From CAZHYV01 sp964537055 (GTDB lineage: Bacteria; Myxococcota_A; Polyangia; Palsa-1104; JAEUJZ01): a stretch of 64,000 bases of DNA. Where the stretch lies: positions 124,001 to 188,000 of the forward strand of contig CAZHYV010000006.1 in assembly GCA_964537055.1 (NCBI GenBank), written 5' to 3'. A program made the position numbers and the translations under genes. This document shows, piece after piece, positions 34,988 to 43,302 of this stretch. How positions within the stretch are numbered: the first letter of the stretch is position 1; every line of letters begins with the position of its first letter. Under the pieces are notes generated by a model. That model was given only the letters and a program-made list of their open reading frames with translations. It did no database searches and had not been told where the DNA came from.

Positions 34988-36307
34988 ATGAACATGCAGA
35001 ACAAATCGTCTACGTCGTCCTCATCGAAAGAAGCACACAGTGCAGAAGGCCCCAAAGGAAATCTTGGAGCGATCGTTAGTGCTCAGGTAGAAAAAGCGGC
35101 CCAGTTTGTTGGGTTGTCTCAAGAACTATCCAATGTCCTCGCCCATCCTCAGCATATTGTGATGGTGAATTTCCCCGTGAAAATGGAAAACGGCCAAATC
35201 CGTCTGTTCCAAGGATACCGAGTTCAACACAACAATATTTTAGGTCCTTACAAAGGAGGCATTCGGTATCATCAAGATGTCAATCTAGATGAAGTCATTG
35301 GCCTTGCATCTGCTATGACTTGGAAATCAGCGCTTCATAATATTCCCTACGGAGGAGGAAAAGGTGGAGTCAAGGTCAATCCCCTTCTCCACACTCCAAA
35401 AGAGCTAGAAAGAATTACGAGACGCTTTACTTATGAGATCGCATCTCATATTGGTCCAGAGATTGATATTCCTGCTCCGGACGTAGGAACAAATTCCCAA
35501 ACGATGGCGTGGATGATGGATACGTACATGAAGCTTTCATCGCCCAGCGATAGGAACGCTGCACGCGGCGTCGTAACAGGAAAACCCATCGAGCTTGGTG
35601 GTTCTTACGGTCGAGATGCAGCTACAGGTCAAGGTTTGGTTCACTGTATCGTAGAATGGGCCAGAAGAGAACAAGTTACCTTGACCGGAAAGAAAGCAGC
35701 GATCCAAGGGTTTGGGAACGTAGGTTCGCATAGTGCTAGGATCTTGAGTAAGCTTGGGGTAGAGCTCGTCGCGGTTGGCGATTATAAAGGTTATATTTAT
35801 AACCCCAAAGGGCTATCTCCTCTTCAATTGATTGAGCACGTCAAGAAAACGGGATCTGTCGTCAATTTTCCTGAGGCTCAAACGATCACCCGTGAAGAAT
35901 TTTTTGCAGTCTCTTGCGATATTCTTATTCCCGCAGCGCTTGAGCTAGAGATTGGTGAAAAAGAGGCCGAATCAATCAAGGCGAAGGTCATCGTAGAAGG
36001 GGCAAACGGACCTACGTATCCCGAGGCCGAAGAAATCCTCCTTCAAAGAGGAATTACTGTTCTTCCTGATATTCTCGTCAATTCAGGGGGCGTGATGGTT
36101 TCTTATTTCGAATGGTTGCAAAATACCCGTTCTGAGTACTGGGACTTAGAAGAAGTGGAAGCCCGGCTAGAGAAAATTATGAAGCGGACGTTTAACCAGG
36201 TGTACGATCGGATGAAGGCACAAAACATAAGTCCTCGTCTTTCCGTCTATGCCCAGGCCCTAGAGCGGATCCGCAAAGCTTATGAAGTTTCAGGGATTTG
36301 GCCGTAA
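34988..36307 (+). CDS. gdhA: Glutamate dehydrogenase
   Basis: Interconverts glutamate and 2-oxoglutarate plus ammonia. About 439 residues. GGIRYHQDVNLDEV, the active-site PYGGGKGGVKV lysine region, DIPAPDVGTNSQTMAWMMD and GFGNVGSHSARIL (dinucleotide fold) match the hexameric GluDH family. A Ser/Thr/Lys-rich 25-residue head precedes the domain. AAGGA fits ATG 34988 best of the three clustered Met codons. Its product feeds the 2-oxoglutarate dehydrogenase encoded earlier. Cofactor choice cannot be read with certainty. Confidence 0.97.
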   Translation: MNMQNKSSTSSSSKEAHSAEGPKGNLGAIVSAQVEKAAQFVGLSQELSNVLAHPQHIVMVNFPVKMENGQIRLFQGYRVQHNNILGPYKGGIRYHQDVNLDEVIGLASAMTWKSALHNIPYGGGKGGVKVNPLLHTPKELERITRRFTYEIASHIGPEIDIPAPDVGTNSQTMAWMMDTYMKLSSPSDRNAARGVVTGKPIELGGSYGRDAATGQGLVHCIVEWARREQVTLTGKKAAIQGFGNVGSHSARILSKLGVELVAVGDYKGYIYNPKGLSPLQLIEHVKKTGSVVNFPEAQTITREEFFAVSCDILIPAALELEIGEKEAESIKAKVIVEGANGPTYPEAEEILLQRGITVLPDILVNSGGVMVSYFEWLQNTRSEYWDLEEVEARLEKIMKRTFNQVYDRMKAQNISPRLSVYAQALERIRKAYEVSGIWP

Positions 36308-36358
36308 GAGTACTTAAGCAGTAGAAATGCCTGAGAAGGCGAGTAAAGAGAGGTCTGC

Positions 36359-36673
36359 ATGAGAACGTACATGGGAATCTTCGTAAGCCTTGGCCTGCTA
36401 GGCATGGGATGTCATCGCGAAATAGAAGAGGAACCCCTAGCACTCCATCAGTTACCCTCCTGTGACGATCCTAATGCTCCCATGATCGGGGCATTTCTAT
36501 GCGTTGTTCCTAATGGCATGAAGAACAGCCTAGTCCCTGCACCTACCCAAGATTCTTCGGTAGGTGTTTCCGCAGAACCGACATCGCCCGCTGTTGCTTC
36601 GGCTTCGCCTCCCTCACTAACAGATTTTTTCAAACCAAAAACCCGGAATGGGTCTCAGACCTCTCGAAGATAA
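36359..36673 (+). CDS. Small hypothetical lipoprotein
   Basis: A 104-residue protein. MRTYMGIFVSLGLLGMGC gives a lipidated Cys at 18. The mature part has two more Cys (SCDDP, LCVVP), an Ala/Ser/Pro-rich stretch and a basic C-terminus. Lies 51 bases after gdhA. No family recognised. Confidence 0.72.
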   Translation: MRTYMGIFVSLGLLGMGCHREIEEEPLALHQLPSCDDPNAPMIGAFLCVVPNGMKNSLVPAPTQDSSVGVSAEPTSPAVASASPPSLTDFFKPKTRNGSQTSRR

Positions 36674-36757
36674 AGAAGTTTTGATAGGGCTTTGAACGAG
36701 CTCTGGACCGGTTTTTCTTTTCAAAGAGGTAATTCAAAGGACAGGATGGATTGGCTA

Positions 36758-36787
36758 TTGACTTTCTCCTTCTGAGGGTGGTACTCA
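36758..36787 (+). promoter_or_regulatory. Putative promoter of the peroxiredoxin-AhpD pair
   Basis: TTGACT (36758-36763), 18 bases, TACTCA (36782-36787), about 34 bases before the peroxiredoxin ATG, which has AAAGGAGA upstream. Confidence 0.45.
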
Positions 36788-36820
36788 CTATCAAAAACTG
36801 TACGATTCAAAGGAGAATTT

Positions 36821-37372
36821 ATGTCTTGCCACGACTATCATGAGTATGAACCTTGTTTGCAGGTTCGAAAACCAGCACCAGAATTTACTGCCAAAGCTTT
36901 GGTGGATCGCGAATTTAAAACAATTTCTTTAAGCGACTATCGAGGGAAATGGGTTGTGCTCGCCTTTTATCCAATGGATTTTACTTTTGTATGTCCTACA
37001 GAGCTTGTCGGGCTAAACGACCATTACGATGATTTTGCAGACCGAGATACCGTGGTTTTGGCAGGAAGCACAGATTCCCATTATACACACCTAGGTTGGG
37101 TAAAAGCAGACGAGCGCCTGGGTAAGCTAAAATACCCTCTGATCGCAGACATGACAAAAACCATCGCTGCGGATTACGGAATTCTCATCGAGGAGGAAGG
37201 GATCGCACTTCGAGGTACCTTTATCATTGATCCTGAGGGCATCCTTCGCTGGATGCAGGTCAATGATTTGGATGTTGGACGCAACGTGGATGAAATTTTG
37301 CGTACGTTGGATGCCCTGCAGACTGGCAAAAAGTGTCCCTGTGATTGGAAGCAGGGCGAAGAAACCCTGTAG
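36821..37372 (+). CDS. ahpC: AhpC-type 2-Cys peroxiredoxin
   Basis: Reduces hydrogen peroxide, organic peroxides or peroxynitrite. 183 residues with peroxidatic Cys58 in FYPMDFTFVCPTE and a resolving Cys in KKCPCDW (172/174) near the C-terminus. The extra N-terminal Cys3 and Cys12 are unusual. The next gene encodes an AhpD-like disulfide reductase, which in Mycobacterium recycles AhpC, so the pair probably works together. No AhpF or OxyR is adjacent. Confidence 0.93.
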   Translation: MSCHDYHEYEPCLQVRKPAPEFTAKALVDREFKTISLSDYRGKWVVLAFYPMDFTFVCPTELVGLNDHYDDFADRDTVVLAGSTDSHYTHLGWVKADERLGKLKYPLIADMTKTIAADYGILIEEEGIALRGTFIIDPEGILRWMQVNDLDVGRNVDEILRTLDALQTGKKCPCDWKQGEETL

Positions 37373-37462
37373 ACCCACGGCAGCGAGTCACAGGTTCAAT
37401 CATGCCTGAAAAGGGGCGCTTTCTGTGGCCTTTGGCCCCTCGATGAGATAAGGAATGCAAAT

Positions 37463-38047
37463 ATGAATCCCTCTTTAGATGAACTTACCCATGCTCGCGA
37501 ACGTCTGGCCGAACGCTACTCCATGAAAGAGCCTCCTTCAGTGCTTCTTAAGATTCCAGCTGAAATCGTGAAAGACACCATTTTGAACTTGAATCGGGCA
37601 TTGGATGGGGAGACAAAAATTTTGGAACGTGGGGAGCGGCTTTTGATTGGACTTGCTATCGCTGCTGTGAAGGGCGCTATTCCGTTTGCAGATTGGCTGG
37701 AGCAGGCTTGTATGGCTGCTGGAAAAAGTAAAGAAGAGTGCGAGGCAGCCAAAGCTGCTTCCTTTACCTGTGCGACATACAACGGTTATTATAAGTTTCG
37801 CGGACTGATTGAAAATCCAGAGTTTGATGCGTTCCCTCCCACCCTAAGAGCGACCCCCTTCGTAAAATCCATTCTCGGGAAAAAGTTTGTAGAGCTTCTC
37901 TGTATTGCAGTCTCTGTACAAAATGCCTGTGGCTATTGTGTTCGTGGGCATGTCAAAGTGGCAAAGGAAGAAGGAGCCACTCTCGCCATGATCGACGAGG
38001 TAGTACGCGTCGGGGCGGTGGTAGGGGCTCTTTGTCCACTTGCCTAG
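37463..38047 (+). CDS. ahpD: AhpD-like alkylhydroperoxidase (carboxymuconolactone decarboxylase fold)
   Basis: A 194-residue protein of the CMD/AhpD family. The redox site ACGYCVRGH gives Cys156, Cys159 and His163, the relay known from mycobacterial AhpD. It starts 90 bases after the peroxiredoxin gene on the same strand. Expected to reduce the oxidised peroxiredoxin using dihydrolipoamide-linked electrons, which would tie it to the lipoyl enzymes such as SucB; this is inference from family. Confidence 0.9.
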   Translation: MNPSLDELTHARERLAERYSMKEPPSVLLKIPAEIVKDTILNLNRALDGETKILERGERLLIGLAIAAVKGAIPFADWLEQACMAAGKSKEECEAAKAASFTCATYNGYYKFRGLIENPEFDAFPPTLRATPFVKSILGKKFVELLCIAVSVQNACGYCVRGHVKVAKEEGATLAMIDEVVRVGAVVGALCPLA

Positions 38048-38111
38048 AGGCAATCCTAGGGTTTGGTTCAGGTCCAAGCGCTCAGGCCCAAGCTTCGAGA
38101 GCAAAAGGTTA

Positions 38112-38132
38112 AAACCATCTTAAAAATGGTTT
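38112..38132 (-). terminator. Weak hairpin between convergent genes
   Basis: AAACCAT (38112-38118) pairs with ATGGTTT (38126-38132). Read on the minus strand it overlaps the stop of the 38131-38370 gene and is followed by TTAACCTTTTG. Only seven pairs and a broken T-tract. Confidence 0.3.
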
Positions 38133-38370
38133 AGGGAGTATTCTGTGTTTTTTGTCTGATCTGCGCCTCGACCCAATCAATACAATCAAGCTGTTTTTCA
38201 TCTAAATTTTGGGTAGGAGTTTGGGTCGGGGTGGATAAACGCTTCCCGATGGTGACCCCGACACAGAAAGCCATAAATAGGAAAAGTGTTCCTCCTAGCA
38301 AGAGAAACACAAGATGTCTTCCTTGAACGTCAAGCTGGATAGAACCCGACCATCGGGATGAAGAGTTCAT
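38131..38370 (-). CDS. Small single-pass membrane protein
   Basis: 79 residues: a short hydrophilic head, one membrane helix (HLVFLLLGGTLFLFMAFCVGVTIGK) and a Thr/Pro/Gln-rich tail. The DVQGRHLVFLLLGG pattern followed by VGVTIGKR resembles the membrane segment at the start of SPOR-domain cell-division proteins, but no SPOR domain follows. Could be a truncated relative. No good ribosome site is visible. Confidence 0.55.
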   Translation of the reverse strand: MNSSSRWSGSIQLDVQGRHLVFLLLGGTLFLFMAFCVGVTIGKRLSTPTQTPTQNLDEKQLDCIDWVEAQIRQKTQNTP

Positions 38371-38539
38371 AGACGAAACGTAGCCTGCTCTTTGGGTAAA
38401 TGCAAATTTTCAAAATAGGGTAGTTGAAGGTAGTATTTTGTTCCTCTGAGATTTTTTCAAAATTCTGCTTCTCTGAAATAAAAAATTTATAGATAATAGA
38501 GCCTATTCTTTAACCAAGCCTTAGATAGATCTGTAATTT

Positions 38540-40087
38540 ATGATGTGGAAAAAACTTCAACCTGTGGGTTGGTCTCTTCTCATGTTGGTTTCTTTTTTCT
38601 TCCGCCCTGCATCTGCGGTGCAAGAAGGAATCGATCAAAGCACTCCTAGAAAGGCTTGGGAATCTTTTTCCAGGGCCTGCTGGGATCAGGACTACGATTT
38701 GGCAGGACTTGTTCTTCGTCCTCGAAAGGATGAAGACACAAGGACCTTGGCAAAAAAGTTTTGCGAGGTGGCCCATCATCTTCTACGGGTAAATCCCAGC
38801 CAGCTTTCTGATGAGCCTTTTGGGAAAAAGATTGGCGAAGGAGATAGCTACGGAGAAATTACAGAGAGTGTAGGTCAAATCCTAGGGACCTCGAGTGCTG
38901 ATGACATTGTTCGGCTGCGGTTAAAGAGAGAGACAAAACAATGGTTTTTCCATTACCAGGTTCTTGGGAATATTGATCGCTGGTATAAGATGCTTGACGA
39001 CCAGTGGTTACGAAGTCGGCTGCCATCATTTCTACAAAAACAAGGGCCCCTGAACCTTTCTCTTTGGCAATGGCTTGCACTACCGTTTATGTTGCTTTTG
39101 GCTTTTATTCTAGGATTTATTATCGTCCTTTTGTTACGTCTAAGCATTCGTCCTTTTCTTAAGCCGGAGCACGCTCTTTGGAATCCAGATTTACCAAACC
39201 GGCTCAAGCGGCCGTTACGGCTCTTTCTTGCGGCTATCTTTGCTCAAATTGCACTGCCGCTTCTTTATATCAATCTGCGGGTCCAAGAGGTTCTCGAAGG
39301 ATTCTTACATTTGGTAAGTGCGTGGGCGGGCGTTTGGGTTCTGCTTAGGATGCTTCATCTCATTGGAGAGCACATCGGCTCCTCTTCTTGGATGAAGGTT
39401 CATCCGAACGTACAGCATATCGTTCCTTTAGGACTACGTGCCGCAAAATTTTTACTCTTTCTTATTGGCGTAGTCCTCTCGATCCGCGCGCTGGGTTATT
39501 CGATTACAAGCTTAGTTGCAGGTTTGGGAATCGGTGGTGTCGCGGTTGTCTTTGCTGCGCAAAAAACGCTAGAGCAGATCTTCGGTGGCATTGTGCTTAG
39601 CGTCGACCAACCGATGCGTGTTGGAGATCAAGTAAAAGTAGGAGAATTTACCGGGGTCGTCGAGTATATTGGTCTTAGATCTACGCGCATTCGTACTCCC
39701 GATCGAACCATGCTTACCATTCCCAACGGTAAATTGGCCGAGATGAACATCGAAAGTTTAGCAGCCCGGGACCGGATTCGCTCAGTAAATACACTAAAGC
39801 TAGAATACAGTTCAAAAGTGAGTCAGATACAATCGCTCTTGACCGCGATCAAAAACCAACTAAGCACCTATCCTAAGATTTGGCCGCATGAAATTCAGGT
39901 CTTTCTCAAGGCCCTGGGCGAACATTCGCTTGAGATTGAGATCAATTTTTGGCTACAGACGACAGAGTTTTTAGAATTTGCCAAAATGCGGCAAGAGATC
40001 CTATTAGAAATTCTTACTTTGGTTGAAAAACAAGGAACGTTGCTTGCAATCTCTCCTAAAACGGTGCAGCTGATCAGTGGTAAGTAA
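38540..40087 (+). CDS. MscS-family mechanosensitive channel with periplasmic domain
   Basis: A 515-residue protein. A signal-like N-terminus (LLMLVSFFFRPASA) precedes an exported domain of about 140 residues, then four or five membrane helices from about 180, with the pore-lining LVAGLGIGGVAVVFAAQKTLEQIFGG near 325-350 and the beta domain GDQVKVGEFTGVVEYIGLRSTRIRT. Releases solutes on hypo-osmotic shock. The extra N-terminal domain makes it longer than E. coli MscS (286 residues). Transcribed alone. Confidence 0.92.
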   Translation: MMWKKLQPVGWSLLMLVSFFFRPASAVQEGIDQSTPRKAWESFSRACWDQDYDLAGLVLRPRKDEDTRTLAKKFCEVAHHLLRVNPSQLSDEPFGKKIGEGDSYGEITESVGQILGTSSADDIVRLRLKRETKQWFFHYQVLGNIDRWYKMLDDQWLRSRLPSFLQKQGPLNLSLWQWLALPFMLLLAFILGFIIVLLLRLSIRPFLKPEHALWNPDLPNRLKRPLRLFLAAIFAQIALPLLYINLRVQEVLEGFLHLVSAWAGVWVLLRMLHLIGEHIGSSSWMKVHPNVQHIVPLGLRAAKFLLFLIGVVLSIRALGYSITSLVAGLGIGGVAVVFAAQKTLEQIFGGIVLSVDQPMRVGDQVKVGEFTGVVEYIGLRSTRIRTPDRTMLTIPNGKLAEMNIESLAARDRIRSVNTLKLEYSSKVSQIQSLLTAIKNQLSTYPKIWPHEIQVFLKALGEHSLEIEINFWLQTTEFLEFAKMRQEILLEILTLVEKQGTLLAISPKTVQLISGK

Positions 40088-40110
40088 ATAAGCGATGGGT
40101 AGGGAAGAAG

Positions 40111-40392
40111 CTAGAGGGAATAGACCTTTTTCACGCGGAGGATTGGGGTTCCAAATCCAATCCCAAATCCGTTCTTTTCGACTTCTCCCTCGACCTCAAC
40201 TTTGCTATGGCTTTTATAAAGGTCATTAGGACCCCCTTCAAGTTTATAGACATCTCCCTGGGTTGTTTTCAATGTGTAGTATCCACCTTCTAGATCAACG
40301 TACTGCACTTCTCCCTGGACTTTCATGCTTGTATATTTCATATACATAACAGTAATGAAGAAGGATTCCGTTTGTCCATATTCTTTCTTCAT
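40111..40392 (-). CDS. Small OB-fold-like hypothetical protein
   Basis: Up to 93 residues. The core, from an internal Met (MKVQGEVQYVDLEGGYYTLKT...), reads as a compact five-strand domain ending VEVEGEVEKNGFGIGFGTPIL, like small OB-fold proteins of unknown function. The true start may be the internal Met near 40341, since the first 17 residues are poor in family likeness. Convergent with the MscS gene. Confidence 0.6.
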   Translation of the reverse strand: MKKEYGQTESFFITVMYMKYTSMKVQGEVQYVDLEGGYYTLKTTQGDVYKLEGGPNDLYKSHSKVEVEGEVEKNGFGIGFGTPILRVKKVYSL

Positions 40393-40603
40393 CTTTTATG
40401 CTTGGTAGATACTTTGTATAAAGAAAAGGACTGGAATTCTCAAGAACCAGCCCTACATTGTAGAAAACACAACATGTTATTTTGGGATAAAGTAAAGACT
40501 CTCTCGTGAGGACAGACAGATTTTAGAAGAGAAAATGAGGACAGCGGCGGTTCAGAAAAAAGAGATATTCTCTGTTTTGCATGAATTGGGAATTAGAGTG
40601 CCC

Positions 40604-40609
40604 TATAAT
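40604..40609 (+). promoter_or_regulatory. Consensus -10 element upstream of mreB
   Basis: A perfect TATAAT stands 103 bases before the mreB ATG; no good -35 is spaced correctly. The 319-base gap 40393-40711 holds no gene that I can support. Confidence 0.35.
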
Positions 40610-40711
40610 GAAACCCCTTGAACTTCTACCACTTCATGTGCTACGAAAGGGAAGGGTGGGTGGTGTAGATATGACTTTTGAGAAAAGAATGACCTTTAGA
40701 GGAACTACCTT

Positions 40712-41746
40712 ATGATCTTTGATTGGGTGTACGGTTTGTTCTCAAATGACTTGGCAATTGATTTAGGGACAGCTACAGTTCTGACCTTTGTAAAAGGCAA
40801 AGGAATTGTATTTAATGAGCCCTCGGTGGTTGCCGTTCAGAGAGGCACAAACGGAAGCAAAAAGGTATTAGCCGTAGGACAACAAGCAAAAGAGATGCTG
40901 GGACGTACGCCAGGAAATATTGTTGCTGTCCGTCCTATGAAGGATGGGGTTATCGCTGATTTTGAAGTAACGGAAGCCATGCTTCGTTACTTTATCATGC
41001 GTGCACATAACCGGCGCACGCTGGTCAAACCTAGAATTATTATTTGCGTCCCTTCGGGAATTACAGAAGTAGAAAAGCGTGCGGTTCGAGATTCTGCACT
41101 TGCTGCAGGTGCCCGTGAAGTCTACCTCATCGAAGAGCCAATGGCAGCTGCAATCGGGGCGGGGCTCCCGATCACAGAACCTTCGGGAAACATGATCGTG
41201 GATATCGGAGGAGGAACGACGGAAGTTGCAGTCATTTCTCTTGCTGGAATTGTTGTATCCCAATCCGTGAGAGTAGGTGGGGATAAAATGGACGAGGCGA
41301 TCGTCCAGCATATTAAAAGAAAATACAATATGCTGATTGGGGACCGGACCGCGGAAGATATTAAGAAACAGATTGGTTCGGCCTACCCAGTAGATGAAGT
41401 GATGCAAATGGAAGTGAAGGGCCGGGATTTGGTTGCAGGGGTTCCTAGAAACCTTACAATCCATTCCGCTGAAATTCGAGAAGCATTGGCAGAGCCAATT
41501 AATACCATCCTCGAGGCAATTCGCGTTGTTTTAGAAAAAACACCTCCTGAACTTTCTGCAGACATTATGGACCGCGGTATCGTCCTTTCAGGAGGCGGAT
41601 CTCAACTTAGAAATTTAGATGTTCTCTTACGAGAGGAAACAGGCTTGCCAGTTACAATTACCGATAATCCACAACTTGCCGTGGTTCGAGGAACTGGGAA
41701 AGCGCTAGACGAATTAGGCTTGTTAAGAGAAGTGGCTGTTGCCTAA
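40712..41746 (+). CDS. mreB: Rod-shape actin MreB
   Basis: Bacterial actin homologue that forms membrane-bound filaments and guides the elongasome. 344 residues: LAIDLGTATVLTFVKGKG (phosphate 1), VDIGGGTTEVAVISL (phosphate 2), LSGGGSQLRNLD (adenosine motif) and the N-terminal membrane-binding helix MIFDWVYGLF. AGAGGAA precedes the ATG. First gene of the mreBCD-mrdA-rodA operon, all on the same strand with short gaps or overlaps. Confidence 0.98.
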   Translation: MIFDWVYGLFSNDLAIDLGTATVLTFVKGKGIVFNEPSVVAVQRGTNGSKKVLAVGQQAKEMLGRTPGNIVAVRPMKDGVIADFEVTEAMLRYFIMRAHNRRTLVKPRIIICVPSGITEVEKRAVRDSALAAGAREVYLIEEPMAAAIGAGLPITEPSGNMIVDIGGGTTEVAVISLAGIVVSQSVRVGGDKMDEAIVQHIKRKYNMLIGDRTAEDIKKQIGSAYPVDEVMQMEVKGRDLVAGVPRNLTIHSAEIREALAEPINTILEAIRVVLEKTPPELSADIMDRGIVLSGGGSQLRNLDVLLREETGLPVTITDNPQLAVVRGTGKALDELGLLREVAVA

Positions 41747-41812
41747 GGCATACCCTCAGAGTGGCTGTACTCAGGCCTTATCTCTACGCGCAGCTCATCT
41801 GGAGGAGGAACG

Positions 41813-42739
41813 ATGAATACACGCCGAATACGACAAGTGGCTCTGATCCTAATACTTTTGGTGCTGCCCGCGTTATTTTTGAGAGCCAATGCTAAAAATG
41901 CACAAGACCTTAACTTTTTAGATCGGCTCATCCTTCGGGCGACAGCTCCTATTCAAACAGGTCTTTCGAAAGTAGCTTGGGCCATTCACGATTTTGGCTC
42001 GAATTACTTTGCGCTGGTGGGCGTAAAAAAAGAGAATCAACAACTTTTGAAGGAAAATCAGGAGCTTAAGGCCCAGATTCAAACGCTTTCCTTAGAGAAA
42101 GAGCATGTCGAGCGTTTAGAGCAGCTTCTCCGTTTCAAAAATGAGCTGAAATACGGAACCGTAGCAGCCCAGATTGTTGCTAGAGATTCATTTCCTCTGT
42201 TAGGAAGAACGGTCCAAATTCGTTTTGATAAGGAAAATCAAGAGGTAAAGCCAGGGATGCCCGTTATTACCACAGGAGGTGTTGTTGGTAAGGTGTTACA
42301 TACGTATGCCGATACATATGCAACAGTCCAATTGATTGTAGATGCAAACTTTTCAGTGCCAGTTTATCTTCCTAAAACCAGAAGTATGGGAATCCTGCGA
42401 GGAACCGGACAGGATAATAAACTGCAGATCGAATTCGTGAATTTTCGAGACGAAATTCAGATGGATGATCCTATTATGACGACAGGAATTGGCGCCCGGG
42501 GTACAGGAAACGAAATGATCGGCTCAGGGTTTCCTTCACAACTGTACGTAGGCCAGGTGAGTGGGATTACGAAGTCTCCCTCGGGTCTTGACCAGAAGCT
42601 TCAGATCACCCCAGCTGTGAACTTGAAAGAGGTGCGGGAGGTTCTGATCGTTCTTTCCCCCTTGCCTCCGAAAGATCCGCAATCTACACGATCCGGCCCA
42701 AGAGCCTCTTCTACCACAAGGACTCGCAGTGACCGATGA
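41813..42739 (+). CDS. mreC: Rod-shape protein MreC
   Basis: Links MreB to PBP2 in the periplasm. 308 residues with one N-terminal membrane helix (VALILILLVLPALFL), a coiled coil near 75-110 (KKENQQLLKENQELKAQI), then the two-barrel domain with VITTGGVVGKV and GSGFPSQLYVGQV. A basic Ser/Thr/Arg tail ends the protein. GGAGGAGG precedes the ATG. Overlaps mreD by four bases (ATGA). Confidence 0.95.
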   Translation: MNTRRIRQVALILILLVLPALFLRANAKNAQDLNFLDRLILRATAPIQTGLSKVAWAIHDFGSNYFALVGVKKENQQLLKENQELKAQIQTLSLEKEHVERLEQLLRFKNELKYGTVAAQIVARDSFPLLGRTVQIRFDKENQEVKPGMPVITTGGVVGKVLHTYADTYATVQLIVDANFSVPVYLPKTRSMGILRGTGQDNKLQIEFVNFRDEIQMDDPIMTTGIGARGTGNEMIGSGFPSQLYVGQVSGITKSPSGLDQKLQITPAVNLKEVREVLIVLSPLPPKDPQSTRSGPRASSTTRTRSDR

Positions 42740-43302
42740 CATTCCCTCGATTTATCGGTTGTATCGTCGTTACTTATCTTGCTCTTATCCTAGGATCGAC
42801 CTTTTGGAACATTCTTATCACCCCTTATGTTCCAATGCCCCAGCTACCATTAATCTTGCTTATCTATTATACATTACGAGGCCCGTCCTCGATTATTTCT
42901 AAGTTTCCTTATAGTAAAAAAGAGGTAGGTCCAGTAATGCTGGTCGCCCTTGGCTGCATCTTAGGGTACCTATGCGACCTTCTCCAGTTTACACCTATGG
43001 GATTGCAAGCCCTGCTTCTATCGTTATGCACTTTAAGCCTATTTGCTCTCTCCACCAAACTGCTCGTTCGAGGAAAAGGCTTTCTTGTCGCGATTACGGG
43101 AATCACCTCACTCTGTTACAATTTTTCCCTTTACGGGATACGCAGCTGGTTAAGCGCGCGATGGCAGCTTGGTGAGGTGAGGTGGATTCTATTCTCCTCG
43201 ATCTCGACCTTTCTGTTCTCTCCTCTCATGTTTCTTCTTTTAGAACGGCTGGATTCTCGAACCATGAAAAAAACTTCTTCGCTTGGAGTGACGTTACCAT
43301 GA
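42736..43302 (+). CDS. mreD: Rod-shape membrane protein MreD
   Basis: 188 residues with about five membrane helices and few conserved residues, as usual for MreD. Identified mainly by position: the start overlaps mreC by four bases, the stop overlaps mrdA by four. The DLLQFTPMGLQALLLSL segment fits the family pattern. Part of the elongasome. Confidence 0.85.
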   Translation: MTFPRFIGCIVVTYLALILGSTFWNILITPYVPMPQLPLILLIYYTLRGPSSIISKFPYSKKEVGPVMLVALGCILGYLCDLLQFTPMGLQALLLSLCTLSLFALSTKLLVRGKGFLVAITGITSLCYNFSLYGIRSWLSARWQLGEVRWILFSSISTFLFSPLMFLLLERLDSRTMKKTSSLGVTLP

